Of a stretch of DNA of 64,000 nucleotides, positions 1-11,754 are shown one piece after another (the first letter of the stretch is position 1; each line of letters begins with the position of its first letter). The notes below the pieces were generated by a model. That model did not search any database. It was not told where the DNA came from and was given only the letters and a program-made list of their open reading frames with translations. Location: NCBI GenBank assembly GCA_030247885.1, contig JAPDRO010000013.1, positions 124,001 through 188,000 of the forward strand, given 5' to 3'. This DNA is from Taxawa tesnikishii (nom. ined.) (lineage: Eukaryota; Ascomycota; Dothideomycetes; Dothideales). The position numbers and the translations under genes were made by a program.

Positions 1-1
1 G

Positions 2-292
2 CAGCAGCAACAGCAATGGAACCAGGGATATCAGCAGTCACACCAACAGTGGGATCAGAGCTATCAACAATCGCAGCAGCCTCAGGAGCCCGCGGGCTTC
101 GTGCCTAATGATCCATACGCCTACCCCACCGCTTACCAGCAGGGCTACGAAATCCCCTACGATCAACAACAAGGGCAGCAACCACCACCAGGCGGTTCAG
201 CACCCTACGGTCACCAGCAGCAGCAGGGTTACGGCGGATACAACCAGCACACGGGCAGCGGATACGGTGGCTATGGCGGAAATGGGTACTAG
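2..292 (+). CDS. C-terminal end of a Q/G/Y-rich low-complexity protein (5' end outside window)
   Basis: An open frame enters from the left edge and stops at 290-292. It encodes about 96 residues that are almost entirely Gln, Tyr, Gly, Pro and Ser: Q-runs separated by Tyr, then a GYGGY-type tail. Such composition is typical of prion-like tails of RNA-binding proteins or transcription cofactors, but no folded domain is inside the window, so function cannot be given. The start lies upstream of the window. Confidence is high that it is coding and low for any role. Confidence 0.6.
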   Translation, partial: QQQQQWNQGYQQSHQQWDQSYQQSQQPQEPAGFVPNDPYAYPTAYQQGYEIPYDQQQGQQPPPGGSAPYGHQQQQGYGGYNQHTGSGYGGYGGNGY

Positions 293-1075
293 AACGACTG
301 TTGGTTCTGTTTCACCTCTACCGAAAACATCTTTTTGCCAGCATGCGCAACCGACCAGTTTCCGCCATCACACAGGTCAAGAAACACTGTCGTCGGTGCA
401 ATGCCGGCTTCATCAGCCCGGACGGAAGGTGTTACTGCAGGCCTGCTGGTGAGGGTAAGAGTATGTTCGGCATGCGCTGTATGGTTTTGTGCAACGAGGA
501 GAACGTGAGGCATCGGTGTTTTGAGCGTAGCAAGGAGAAACCTTACTGGCGTCTGCGTCATGGTATTGAGAGCGGTTCTTGAGACTACGCCTGCGGATGT
601 CCGGTTGGTTGGGGGCAACGACGGAAGGCATTTGCTTGTGGGCAAGGGGAATGCAGGTTATGGGTCATGGAGTACTACAGTAGCATCACCGACTGTCGTT
701 GTTACAGAGTCACGCCTTCGTTTGCTTCGGCAGCGAGGCATGAGACTTGCACGAACAATTCTCAGATGCAAGCGCTGAGGGTACAAAAATGAATCCGACT
801 CACTTCTTGTCATCAGAATGGATCCGTTACCGTACCTTGAGTGCCACTTCACCGAGTTCTTCTAGCAGCAGCTGAAAACCTCTGATATGCCCAACACAGT
901 TGTGTCATTCATCCGGTCTTTCTATCGTCTCGTCCTCAAACACTATGGCATTGACGGTAATCAAGGTGCTCGCGAACCCATTCAGTCTCACAACATGCGG
1001 CTGGAAAACAGTTCTGCCTTCAAGCCTTTCAACACTCCCGAAGGCCGTCATTTCGCTGCCGTTGTACAAGAACAG
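293..1075. other. intergenic, no supported gene
   Basis: This is the 3' flank of the Q-rich gene and of the HET gene on the other strand, which converge here. Short open frames occur on both strands but overlap each other and show no recognisable domain or splice structure. Confidence 0.5.
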
Positions 1076-2596
1076 CTAGCTGAAGTGCAACCTGCCATCT
1101 CTCTGCATCGAGTTCAGCGGCTGTCCCATGTTCCTCTGTAGGCCGGTGATGCGGTTGCAGGAATTCATGATATCTTGTTTTAGATCGCCGATGAAAGGCG
1201 GTGTGTAGGTCCAGTGCTCGTCAATGGGCATGAAGCTATGGTATACACTTCTGGCATCGAACACCTCTATGGCGTAGAGAACATCGCGCAGCAAACCAAG
1301 GCTGGGCTCCCGATCAAGCGCCTCGTTGGTCAGCCACATCGACGCAACATCGGTAACCGAGCACATCGACGTCAACACGAAGACCGCTCTCGTCCCGCCG
1401 AATCTTCCAGGGTTCTCACGTACGACGACTGTAGTGACACCCTTGAGCACCATGCCATCCGCTGAGATTTCCGGGTCCGGGTCCAGATCGGCGAAGTAGT
1501 TTCTCGGATTCCAGCTCTCACAAACGACGTCCGGACATCTGGGGACTCCGGCCCAGCCGGAACCAGGGATGCTGAGCATAGGGTTCCCAGGCTCGTGGGC
1601 CGTCAGTAATATTGAATAATCACGATCCAGTATCGCCAGCGTGTTCAGTATCTTATAGACGTTTTCCATGGCTTCGTCTGGGTTCCAACCATCGGTATCC
1701 GGAAGCGTCGTCAACCTGCGCCTCGCATCTGCACGTATCAGGTTCTGAACCAGAGCGACCTTGTCGTACTCGTTGAAACACCGAAGCATACTGACATTGG
1801 CCCATGCCCATGCAAAGGTGTCTTTAGCCAGGCTGCCGGGTCGGCCAGCAAGGTTGATTCCTCTCGGTTCTCGCAGTCTCGGAGTGCTAGGATCATGGAT
1901 GCTTGCCAAAGTGACCCACCCAGCAAGCGTGGCGAAAGCGAAACAGACGGGCCGCATAGCGTCGTCGGTACGATGGACGTACACGATTGATCCGTGGCTG
2001 AGCAGCATCTCTTGCGAACACCAGGCTCGCGTAAATCAGCGCGCACGTAAGATCCGGCGGACGAGTTCCAGCTGTCGTGTTACTTCATGTCCAGTCTTTC
2101 GCCGTGCTCTTCTCAGAAAATCGTAGTCGTCGGTACTGAGTTCGACATCTTCCAAGATGATTGCGGTGAACCTGGCTCCTGTATATATCTTGTCCATAGC
2201 AGCGACCTGAGCGCTCTTTTCCCGTGCATCGTTTTGTGCTATGCATTCCGAATCGATCCAGAACGCGGCGTCTTGTAAGCCTGGCATCGCCCAGATGGAC
2301 TACATACACTGGAAGACAAACCCACTGACGTTGCGCGACAATGTATCCTTACCTACTGGAGTTTTGTCCTTGCTGTTGTATAGGCGAGCAAAATCCTCGT
2401 GTGGCCACGAGTAGCTGATTCCCACATATACCTTTCCAGGAAGATACGGAATTACCTCACAGCTTGAACCGTCCTCCGTCCGAACCATGCATCGAAGAGG
2501 ACCGCTGTAAATTCTCCGGCCAGCAGACGACCCGTTCCGGCACAGACGGAGAGTATCTCCTAAAGAGAGCGGTCCGAAAGCGTCTTGCGTTGCCAT
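1076..2596 (-). pseudogene. heterokaryon incompatibility (HET) domain protein, interrupted by two in-frame stops
   Basis: One reading frame of about 507 codons runs from ATG 2596 (MATQDAF) to the stop at 1076. It carries the HET hallmarks in order: YVGISYSWPHED, then FWIDSECIAQND, then FTRAWCSQEM. HET proteins act in fungal non-self recognition and trigger death of fused incompatible cells. The frame is broken by TAG at 2300-2302, just before the WIDSECI motif, and by TGA at 2036-2038, where the family normally has Trp before the RAWCSQE motif. Sequence on both sides of each stop stays in the same frame and family-like, so these look like point substitutions (for example CAG to TAG and TGG to TGA). 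A 45-nt GT-AG intron could remove the first stop but not the second. HET genes commonly decay, so a pseudogene is the simplest call. Confidence 0.75.
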
Positions 2597-3024
2597 TGTC
2601 CAGTCTCTCAGACCGCCTCTGGTGACGGTGGAGACACCACTGTAACGTCTCTTATGTAGTTCAGAATGTGTGTCACACAAGGTAGATCGAGGTATATGAG
2701 TGGAGGATGAACCCAAGGGGCAAGGTTAATATGAAGCTCCGGCATGAGCGCATGGTTCCTGCCAACGGGTTGGAGGGAACAGCCCCCACGAGCGAAGCAG
2801 CCTTGCCCGAAGCGCTCCTATGTTGGAGTTAATGATGCTCAGTTAATTCTGGTTCAAGTACACTCACACTGCGTAGTTTGATCTCTTGCTTTCGTTACAA
2901 GGAACATGACCCACCCAAAAGAGCATGCAAAAATACGTGCAGGTTCAGGACGGAACAAGACAGTAGCGTATCGTGTTTCAGTTACATAGAGGTAGGGGAC
3001 GGGGAACCATGCGATAACCACCCA
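2597..3024. other. intergenic between HET gene and ELP1 3' end
   Basis: About 0.4 kb. It should hold the HET promoter (minus strand) and the ELP1 3' flank. No further gene is supported. Confidence 0.4.
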
Positions 3025-6000
3025 TCATCCAAGCAGCGGCAACGCCTGGAAGGTTCTCAACGTCGGCGGATCTTTCTTCTTCTGCCCTTCCGCAAGCGAA
3101 TCCCAGAACACTCCCTGACCGCCACCGGGTCTCCCTTCTTCCTCAGCTTCTGCTCCGTCCGCTTCAGCTACCACGGGTTGCTTCTTCTCTACCTGGAAGA
3201 CCTCCGGTATGCAGTTCTTGCACGCCTCCATTACCTCGGCCATAGCGTTCTGCACCGCTACAGCCCGTTCGCGCATGGCTCTCCGCATCAACCCCTCGAC
3301 AAGCCTTTCCGCTTCTGCACTCACGCTGTTCGCCCTCTCGATCAGACGGCCAAGGGAGTTCACGAGGTATTCTTCCTCGTAGACGCTGCCTTTCTTGCCC
3401 CTGGCGCGCTTCCTCTCTTCTCTCCGCCTGTTCTTCGATGTTTTCCGCGTCGCGTTGGATGCAAGTGTGCCCGTACTGCGATTGGTGTAGCGTGTGAGGA
3501 ACGTACCGGCGGAGGTTGACGCATCCGTAGGAGCGATTGAGATGTTGTCAGGGATGTCGGCGCCTTCTGCAGCCACTCCGTCGAAGAAGGCCACTGTTTC
3601 GTGATCAGAAAGCAGGTCCGCAGAATAATCGGCGACGTATGAGAGACTTACAAGGATCTTCCGCTTTCTTCTGTCGCAGCTCCCTCAATCGTGGTACTTG
3701 TGCGCCAAGCTGCCCCTTCATGTCCGCCAGCATCTCTGTCATGGACGCGGAGCCCTCAACCAAGCCCGGGTTCACCACCGAATCGAGCAGCTCAGGTCGG
3801 CAATTAAGGCCGACAACGCGCATCGCTTCGGCAAAGAAATAGCCTTTGCAAAATGTTCGAACCGCGTTTTCGACATCGTGCAGGTAGTCGAGCTGGATGG
3901 TTGCGGCCGGAAAGTGATCCTTCGACTCAACCAAGCCTTCCGCAAGGCTTTCCGCAAGCGAGCTCAACTCATCTTCCGGCATAGGTATTAGCGAGGCAGA
4001 TGACAGTGCCTCTCGCCACATGTTTGCCGCCTGGTACGCTTCGCAGGACGAGTTATAATCTGACAGGTATTCGTACGCAACTCCGGCTTCTCTGAAGCGA
4101 TTCCGGCTGCTGAGATAGTCTGCGTACATCTTCATAAGTTCGTTAAGGTGGGACGCTTGGTATCTGTAGAGATTGATGGCTTGACTATGCAATTCATGTT
4201 TCTCCACATATGCCTTGAGTTCTTCGAATTCATCGAGCGTGAAGAGGTGAGCGAGCGCTTTGCCATACCGCTTGAGGTCGTTGTCGATGGTAAACTGCTT
4301 TCGTAATTGCGACATGCCCTGCAACTTTTGCAAGTACGGTAGGTATTCTCGGGGATCTTTCTGGGATTGCTGCGCCACGAGCAGCGCGACGTCTAGATCG
4401 TACAGGCCGAGAGCGTGGTCATAGAGTTGGTTAATGTCTGCAAGGAAGCAGATATGCTCTACCGCTCTTTCAACCAGTTCCGGCTGCTCATCTGTATCAA
4501 TGGTTAGCGAATGTTTTTCAGGCCACAGACAGCCTACTCACCTCTTAATTTGGCGATGAGCATCAACCCGGCGTTGAGGTCGGGCGGCGATTTGCAGACA
4601 TGTGCAGTAACAATATTTTGCAGGTTTGTCGCCGTTCGACTTTGAAGCACGTCGAGGAAAGCATCGCAGATCCGGTTGACCTTCGAGAATTCAGTAGAGC
4701 TGCCCGGCTGAGACTGAAGGCCGTTGGCACCTGCGGAAGCCTCGCCATGCAGACCAAGCTTCGGAGCATTCAGGGTTTCCTTGTACATCACATCTGCAAC
4801 ATCTTCCTCACTGCCCAACCGATTAGCTTATTCAGTCTCGGCAAGGATGCAGGCCTACCGGAGCTGTGAGAGAAACAGATCAATATGGTCAACTCTCTTC
4901 AACTGCTTGACGAAAAGCAGCACATTGGCCATGAACTGCTCTGGAGCATAGTCGTGGAGAATGTTCATGTCCACTCTTTGGTTGCGGCATGCCAGGAAGG
5001 CAGTTTTATAATCTTTCGCCATGATGCTTCTCCGTATACCAGCTAGAACAAGCGCTCGAGGATAAATGGTCTCCAAATTACCTCTGGGCATCTGTAGAGT
5101 CAGCGAGTAGGAGGTCGGCATGACTGCCACAAGCTTCGCCCCCTCTCAATCGCACGACAACGTTCATCCTTTTCTGGCTCATCCGCGGGAACTTCAAGCT
5201 CTGAGATGCATGTCAGCTATTGGCGCACTGTACAAAGAGGTGCGCGTTCTTACCACCAGCGTGCAGGTGCACGAATTTGAGCAGATGCTGGCTCGTGGTG
5301 AAGATCAGATGGGCAGGAGTAACCAAGAATGATGTGCAGTTACGGATCTGTAGACGGTCGATAATTGTTTTGCTACCGTTTGACTTGCTCTTTGCATAGA
5401 GAGTTCCATTGGTGGAGAGACCAAAGGTGATGCTCTGTAAGGAAGTCAGCCCGTTGGTTCAAAAGGATTATTTGCGGTGCAATACCTGAACTTCGTCTTG
5501 CCATACTTCAACCCATGGGCACGACGTAGGGAACTTCGCAAGGTGGTCAACTGATGATTCTTTTACTCGCATGGCTGTTTCAGATTCGTTCAATTGCAAA
5601 ACCGATGCCCTCATATCTTCGTAGCATAGTGTGCTACGGTCCGCACTGGGGAAAAGAGATGCGATAGCAGAATCCATCTCATGGATGCTCGGCGGTTCGT
5701 CAGGCTGAGATACGGCTAAACGATAAAGACTGTCATTTTCTTGTCCCTGGGTACTTGCAAGGACCACTACCTTGTCATCACCGAGAAATGCAACCTGACG
5801 ATACCGGGCATCGGCTGACAATGAGAATGTGCAGACAGCCTCGGGATTCTTGGCCGGTCTCGCAACGAAGTTGCATGCATATATACTAAGGGAATCCTCG
5901 TGAAGGATTGCTAATCGGGAATTTGACCGGTTAATGCTGGCGTCGATCGCGTTTGCCGGGAGCTCAATCTCCATAAAGGCCATCGGCGGTGGCACGTTTG

Positions 6001-7360
6001 CAAGCCGAAGAGGTGTAAGTTTGAGCCGACCTGTCCTTCTGTCAGCAACCGGATAGAGAACAAAGGTGGGACTGCAACATACGTCCATCTATTACGGCTG
6101 CCAAGCCAATATCGTCCGGAGGTACAGCGGTCCCACCAGCTACATTGAAGATATAGCTCATGGAGTGCAGTGTATCTAAAACATGGTCAGCGGTCTGGCT
6201 TGGTCTGATTTTGCTCGAGCCCATACAGTTTGAAACAATCGCCAGATTCAGTGCCTTCTCGGAATGCCAAACAGCCTGTAGAGGTAGGTGAGATGATTCT
6301 GGGAAGGATGCAAAGATCTCTTGTTTCAAAGAATAATGGTAGTTTCCCATGGTCCACAGCTGCACCCTATTTTTGAATGAGACAGCCAAAACAGTAGAGT
6401 CACTGTTCCACCGAAGAGCGACGGCGCTTGCCCAAGCTTCCATATCTTCGGTGGTCAGCCTGAGGGGAAATTGACCGTGGCGGAGACCGTTTCTCTCGAA
6501 GAAGACCACATCTATCCGGTTCTTCGTACGCTGAATACCAGCCATCAGGTTACCAGCGGGTCTCCAACTTAGGGCGCCTTCTAAGCCATCCACTGGTTCG
6601 CTGACGCTATCGAGGACGCCCTCTCTCGAGTAGACCCTGATCATGCGTCTCTCCTGGTTCTCGATCCGTTCAATTGCATTGATGGCAACGTAGGCTCCAT
6701 CTCCACGCCAGCTGATGGTAGTATCTCTCAGATCGTGAGTGCTGAGTGTACCTTCATCGACGTGTTCAGGCACAGTAGGGTCTCGCATTGCCTTGGCTCG
6801 TTTTCCTGGAACTGCGTTTCGCGCTTGCCCCAACCGACGGACACGTGTGCTGAGACCTTCACATCTTCCGCGGAAAGACCAACGTTTGCTATGCTTTCGA
6901 AGTCTCGGGTCATAAAGATCACGGTGTTGGCACGGGTGGTGAGAGCCAACAGTTCCTCGTCGGGTGACCATGCTGCTGCGGTGATTCCGGCATCAACTGA
7001 ACCGACAATCTCGATCAGGTCTTCTCCAGGCAAAGGTTCTTCTCTCACAACGACTAGGTCGCCGCCCGCCAGTATCAGACATATAGTGGCGGTGTCTGCG
7101 AAATAGTGTAGACATAGAATTTTGTCCGTTTCGAGATCCGGAAGAGGGCTTAGAGCATCCCATGAGGCAACCAGCTGAGCATCTTGGACTGAATAGCAGT
7201 CGTTTGGAACACGCTTGAGTTCAATAACAGCATTTGACGGGGATGGACCGAAGGCGCATATAAGCGAGTCGCTGGCGGCGTCCCAAGTCGTTGCAATGAG
7301 CGGAAGTCCTTCGCTGTCGATGTTTATGGACGTGTACCTGACATTCCGGAGGTTGCGCAT
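3025..7360 (-). CDS. ELP1: Elongator complex subunit 1 (IKI3/ELP1)
   Basis: This is the scaffold of the Elongator complex, which modifies wobble uridines of tRNA. The start is ATG 7360 (MRNLRNVRYTS). The N-terminal WD40 part includes VGWGKRETQF and RDPTVPEHVDEGTL. The middle has LQMPRGNLETIYPRALVLAG. The alpha-solenoid part has AQQSQKDPREYLPYLQKLQ. The C-terminus has the basic RKTSKNRRREERKRARGKKG segment and EEEYLVNSLGRL. Six introns restore the family sequence: 6031-6082, 5435-5485, 5201-5253, 4811-4858, 4492-4541 and 3594-3651 (48-58 nt). Two breaks remain, each equal to one missing base: near 6805 (a G pair on the coding strand) and at 5139-5143 (a G5 run). Total length, about 1,300 residues, fits the family. 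COX8 lies upstream on the same strand. Confidence 0.95.
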
Positions 7361-7669
7361 TTTGGTTTATGTCGATATCAATTCATGGCAAGATAGCGGG
7401 AGGACAAGATAAAAAGTTCATTCATTTGCACCGATATTCTCAAAATTTTGGAGTTCGGCTAGCGTCATGTTTGCCGAGCTCGACACCGGCGGACGAACTG
7501 CTCACAGCAATGCATGCTACACCACGACCGCGGATGATGTAGCAGTATAACAACAGCAGATTTGTGGAATGGAGGCGAAGCTCTGGTACAGCTAGTATAT
7601 ACAAGGCCGGGCCGGTCCCAGCTCGATTGTCCCGTTCCAATGCTAACCCCAGTATCACCTGCGATCCAT
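7361..7669. other. ELP1 5' region / COX8 3' flank
   Basis: A 309-bp gap between tandem minus-strand genes. It presumably contains the ELP1 promoter and the COX8 terminator. No specific motif is claimed. Confidence 0.4.
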
Positions 7670-8029
7670 CTATTGGTTCTTCTTGGTCTGCCAGACTACG
7701 TATAAGTGAGCAAGGGCCGTGAGAATGTTTGGGTTGATGGGAGAAGATCGTACCTGCGACGCCGAATGGGAGGCCGAAGCCAACAGCTGGAACAGTCAGT
7801 CAAGGTTCGAACAATAAGGAGCGAAACGGCGCTGCGCTGGGCAAGACCTACCCATGAAGGTCCAGTATCTGATGAAGAAGAACCTGGTCAATGGATTGAA
7901 TGGGATGTTGTTGCGAGGGCCCTCTGGGTAGTGGTAAGGGCTGGCGAGCTGAGCGCGAGTGGAGTGAAAGCCACGACGGGCGATCATGTTGGCCGCGGTG
8001 GGCGCGCGCATAGCGGTTCTGGACAACAT
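7670..8029 (-). CDS. COX8: cytochrome c oxidase subunit VIIc (COX8), mitochondrial
   Basis: A small inner-membrane subunit of respiratory complex IV. Three exons give 78 residues: 8029-7852, 7786-7754 and 7695-7670, with introns 7787-7851 and 7696-7753. The N-terminus is a mitochondrial presequence (RRGFHSTRAQL), followed by SPYHYPEGPRNNIPFNPLTR, a single membrane helix through FGLPFGVAVW, and the matrix end QTKKNQ before TAG. Both introns are phase 1 and precise splicing recovers the family sequence with no break. It starts 347 bp from the divergent MTR4 start, so the two may share an upstream region. Confidence 0.93.
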
Positions 8030-8376
8030 CTGAGGTGCTTTGTTAACCCGCCAGCATATATCGAGTGGAACGCTGTAGCAATGCGTACTTTGAAGCGTGA
8101 TATGATGCTGTCGAGCGGTTCAATTGGGTTTGTTCTACTTCAACGAGCAAGCGTGATGAGCTCGACTCGACATCGGATGACCGCCAAGTATCGGGAGCAG
8201 CCGTTTATGTAAGCGGAGACGCGGGCCGAGTACGAACCCTAAAAGATTTCTGGACATCGCGTTTGGTTGCCAACGAACCGAACAATCGCCGTCGTCGCGA
8301 CTGCCAGCACCGTCTTCCACCCTTGTCCTTTGAAGGCAGAATCTCCACTGGACATCGTCACGACACCGCGGCCACC
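8030..8376. promoter_or_regulatory. divergent intergenic region between COX8 and MTR4
   Basis: 347 bp separate two divergent starts, so promoters for both genes must lie here or overlap here. The base context of the MTR4 ATG (GCCACCATGG, 8371-8380) is an ideal initiation context. No factor-binding site is claimed. Confidence 0.4.
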
Positions 8377-11300
8377 ATGGACGAGCTGTTCGACGTCTTT
8401 GAGGACGGCCCGAGCAAGAAACCCGCCGAAGCTGCCCTTAGAAAAGAGAAGAAAAGTAGGAAGAGGTCACTGAACGGAGATGTGAAGCAGCAAGATGGGG
8501 AGAGGAACGGTGATGTGTCCACGACAGATGGCGCGCCAGCCACGGGAGAAAAGGAGCAAGAGCAAAAGCACAGCCTGAAGGCGAAACAGCAGGAGCCAAG
8601 CGACAAAAGCTTGATGAGCCGGAGCCAGTTGTGACGGACGCTTTCGAGACAGAGCAGTCAAGAGAGGTCGCTGCATCTGCGGGATTACAAGCGCAAAAAG
8701 AGGGCAGCGCCGTCGTGCTCTCTCACCAAGTCCGCCATCAAGTCTCATTGCCTCCGGACTACGATTATGTGCCTATCAGTCAGCACAAGGCGCCAGAGAA
8801 GCCTGCCAGAGAGTGGCCTTTTACTCTGGATCCTTTCCAACAGGTGTCAATCGCCAGTATCCAGAGGAACGAGAGCGTGCTGGTGTCTGCGCATACTAGT
8901 GCCGGAAAGACCGTAGTCGCTGAATATGCTATTGCGCAATGCCTGAAGAACAACCAGCGGGTCATTTACACCAGTCCAATCAAGGCGCTCAGCAACCAGA
9001 AATATCGCGAGTTCACTGCTGAGTTTGGTGATGTTGGTCTGATGACTGGAGACGTCACGATCAACCCAACCGCTACCTGCCTGGTTATGACCACGGAAAT
9101 TCTTCGTTCCATGTTGTACCGCGGTTCAGAGATTATGCGCGAAGTTGCATGGGTCATTTTTGACGAGATTCATTACATGCGCGACAAATGTGAGCTCTTC
9201 CGGAATTGCGTAGCGGGGTTTTAGCTAACCGTTCGTAGCCCGTGGAGTCGTTTGGGAGGAGACCATCATCCTGCTTCCTGACAAAGTCCGCTACGTGTTC
9301 CTTTCCGCTACCATTCCAAACGCCATGCAATTCGCAGAGTGGATAACTAAAACTCATAAACAACCGTGTCACGTCGTCTACACCGATTTCCGTCCCACTC
9401 CTCTTCAACACTACTTCTTTCGCTGGCGCCGACGGCATTCACTTGGTGGTTGACGAGAAAGGTATCTTCAGGGAGGAGAACTTTCAGAAAGCGATGTCGT
9501 CGATCGCGGACAAGGCTGGAGACGATGGCTCAGATCCGATGGCAAAGAGAAAGGGCAAAGGCAAGGATAAGCGTACGAACAAAGGCGGCAAGAAGGAGGG
9601 TCCATCGGACATTTACAAGATCGTGAAAATGATCATGCTGAAGAACTACAACCCGGTGATTGTGTTCAGCTTCAGCAAGCGAGACTGCGAGAACTACGCC
9701 TTGCAAATGAGCCAGCTGGCCTTTAATGACGACTCGGAGAAGGCCATGGTCAAGAAGGTTTTTGAGAGTGCTATTGAGATGCTGTCCCCAGAGGACAGGG
9801 AGCTTCCGCAAATCCAGCATCTTCTGCCGCTACTTCGACGAGGAATTGGCATCCATCATTCTGGACTATTGCCTATTCTCAAAGAGACCATTGAGATTCT
9901 CTTCCAAGAGGGTCTCATCAAAGTCCTATTTGCAACAGAGACTTTCTCGATCGGACTCAACATGCCAGCAAAGACTGTTGTCTTCACCAGTGTCCGCAAG
10001 TTCGATGGCACTCAACAACGTTGGGTCACACCTTCTGAGTTTATCCAGATGTCTGGCCGAGCTGGTCGAAGAGGTCTTGATGACCGCGGTATCGTGATCA
10101 TGATGGTTGGTGAAGAGATGGATCCTGCGGTGGCGAAGGAGATTGTGCGTGGAGAGCAGGATAGGCTCAACTCGGCTTTCCATTTGGGTTACAATATGAT
10201 ACTGAACCTGATGCGTGTGGAAGGCATCTCGCCCGAGTTCATGTTGGAGCATTGTTTCTACCAGTTCCAAAACACTGCGAGCGTGTCCGGTCTCGAGAAA
10301 CAGCTGGCAGAAATGGAAGCCGAGAGACAGAACCTGACCATCGAAGACGAGCAAACAGTCAAAGACTACTACGAACTCCGACAGAACATCGACAACTACT
10401 CCAAGGATATGCGTAAGGTCATCACTCATCCTTCACACTGCCTGCAATTCCTCCAGTCTGGTCGTTTAGTGAAGATCAAGTACAAAGAGCACGACTTCGG
10501 ATGGGGTGCAGTAGTAAACTTCACCCAGATCAGGCGAGGAGGGAAAGCGCCCTCGGACGACGTCCCGCCCGAAGAAACGTACGTGGTCGATGTGCTGCTC
10601 CAAGTTGCCAGCGGCGCTACTGTTCCCCGGGTAGCAAGAAGGACGGCGAGCTGCCCGCAGGTGTCCGTCCTCCGCTTCCGGGCGAGAAGGGCAATATGGA
10701 GGTTGTACCAGTACTCCTCTCATGCATAGAGGCAATCGGACACATACGGCTCTTTATCCCTAACGACATCCGCTCAACAGAGCAGCGCAACAACGTCCGC
10801 AAGTCTATGGAAGAAGTCAAGCGCAGATTCCCGGATGGCATCGCTCTGTTGGATCCAATTGAGAACATGGGCATCACGGACGAATCATTCAAGAAGTTGC
10901 TCAGAGTAGGCAAATGTTCTTTTTATACATAAGATCAGTACTAACGATGTATCGCAGAAAATCGAGGTGCTTGAATCGAGACTACTGACCAACCCTCTTC
11001 ACAACTCGCCCCGCCTCCCAGAACTCTACGATCAGTACGCTGGCAAGATAGAGATGGGCAAGCAGATCAAGGAACTGAAGAAGAAGATGCAAGATGCACA
11101 GGAAGTACAGCAAATGACCGAGCTCAAGAACCGCAAGCGCGTCCTTCGCCGTCTTGGATTCATCAATGACGCCGATGTCGTACAACTCAAGGCACGCGTG
11201 GCCTGCGAAATCAGCACTGGCGATGAACTCGTTCTGAGCGAGCTTCTCTTCAACCGTTTCTTCAACGAGCTCACGCCCGAACAGTGTGCGGCCGTGCTCA

Positions 11301-11754
11301 GCTGCTTCATCTTCGAGGAAAAAGCAATGATGCCGCGAGCATAAAAGAGGAGCTTATGAAGCCTTATCGAGAGATTCAAGCGCAGGCGCGTACCGTTGCC
11401 AAGGTCTCGCAAGAAAGCAAGCTTCCACTCAACGAAGACGAATACTTGAACCAGTTCAAGCCTCAGCTCATGGAGGTGGTTTACCGATGGACTCAGGGCG
11501 GATCATTTGCGGAGATCTGGTATGTTGTGGTGCAGTCTCTGGTTCGTGAGGGCGAGTACTGACAAGCATGTAGCAAAATGACAGATGTCTACGAAGGCAG
11601 TCTGATTCGTCTTTTCCGTCGTCTCGAAGAGCTGCTCCGGCAGATTGCTCAGGCAGCGAAAGTTATGGGAAGCGAGGAGTTGGAGCAGAAATTCGAAGTC
11701 GCGCTTACGAAGGTCCGGCGCGACATCGTGGCGGCTCAATCGCTGTATTTGTAA
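8377..11754 (+). CDS. MTR4: ATP-dependent RNA helicase MTR4 (exosome cofactor)
   Basis: A Ski2-like DExH helicase of the TRAMP complex that feeds RNA to the nuclear exosome. The charged N-terminus [12 protein letters not shown] is followed by [13 protein letters not shown], Walker [16 protein letters not shown], the DEIH box [46 protein letters not shown], the arch/KOW region, and a C-terminal DSHCT domain ending [16 protein letters not shown]. Introns are at 9190-9238, 10906-10957 and 11520-11573, all with CTAAC/CTGAC branch sites. Four breaks interrupt an otherwise textbook protein: A4 at 8605-8608, C at about 9421 (two bases short), C4 at 10625-10628 and A5 at 11319-11323. All look like lost homopolymer bases. 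The gene is essential in yeasts, so true inactivation is unlikely. Confidence 0.95.

Noticed and set aside
2036-2302. Reassignment of TAG/TGA as sense codons, to explain in-frame stops in the HET gene and elsewhere
   Set aside because: Intact genes end with TAG (COX8, DDB1, the FMN dehydrogenase) and others with TAA or TGA at family-typical positions, so the standard code holds.
2255-2315. A 45-nt intron removing the first HET stop
   Set aside because: Possible GT-AG ends exist, but it is shorter than nearly all introns here, has no branch site, and the second stop at 2036 would remain. The retained sequence also reads as a plausible HET linker.
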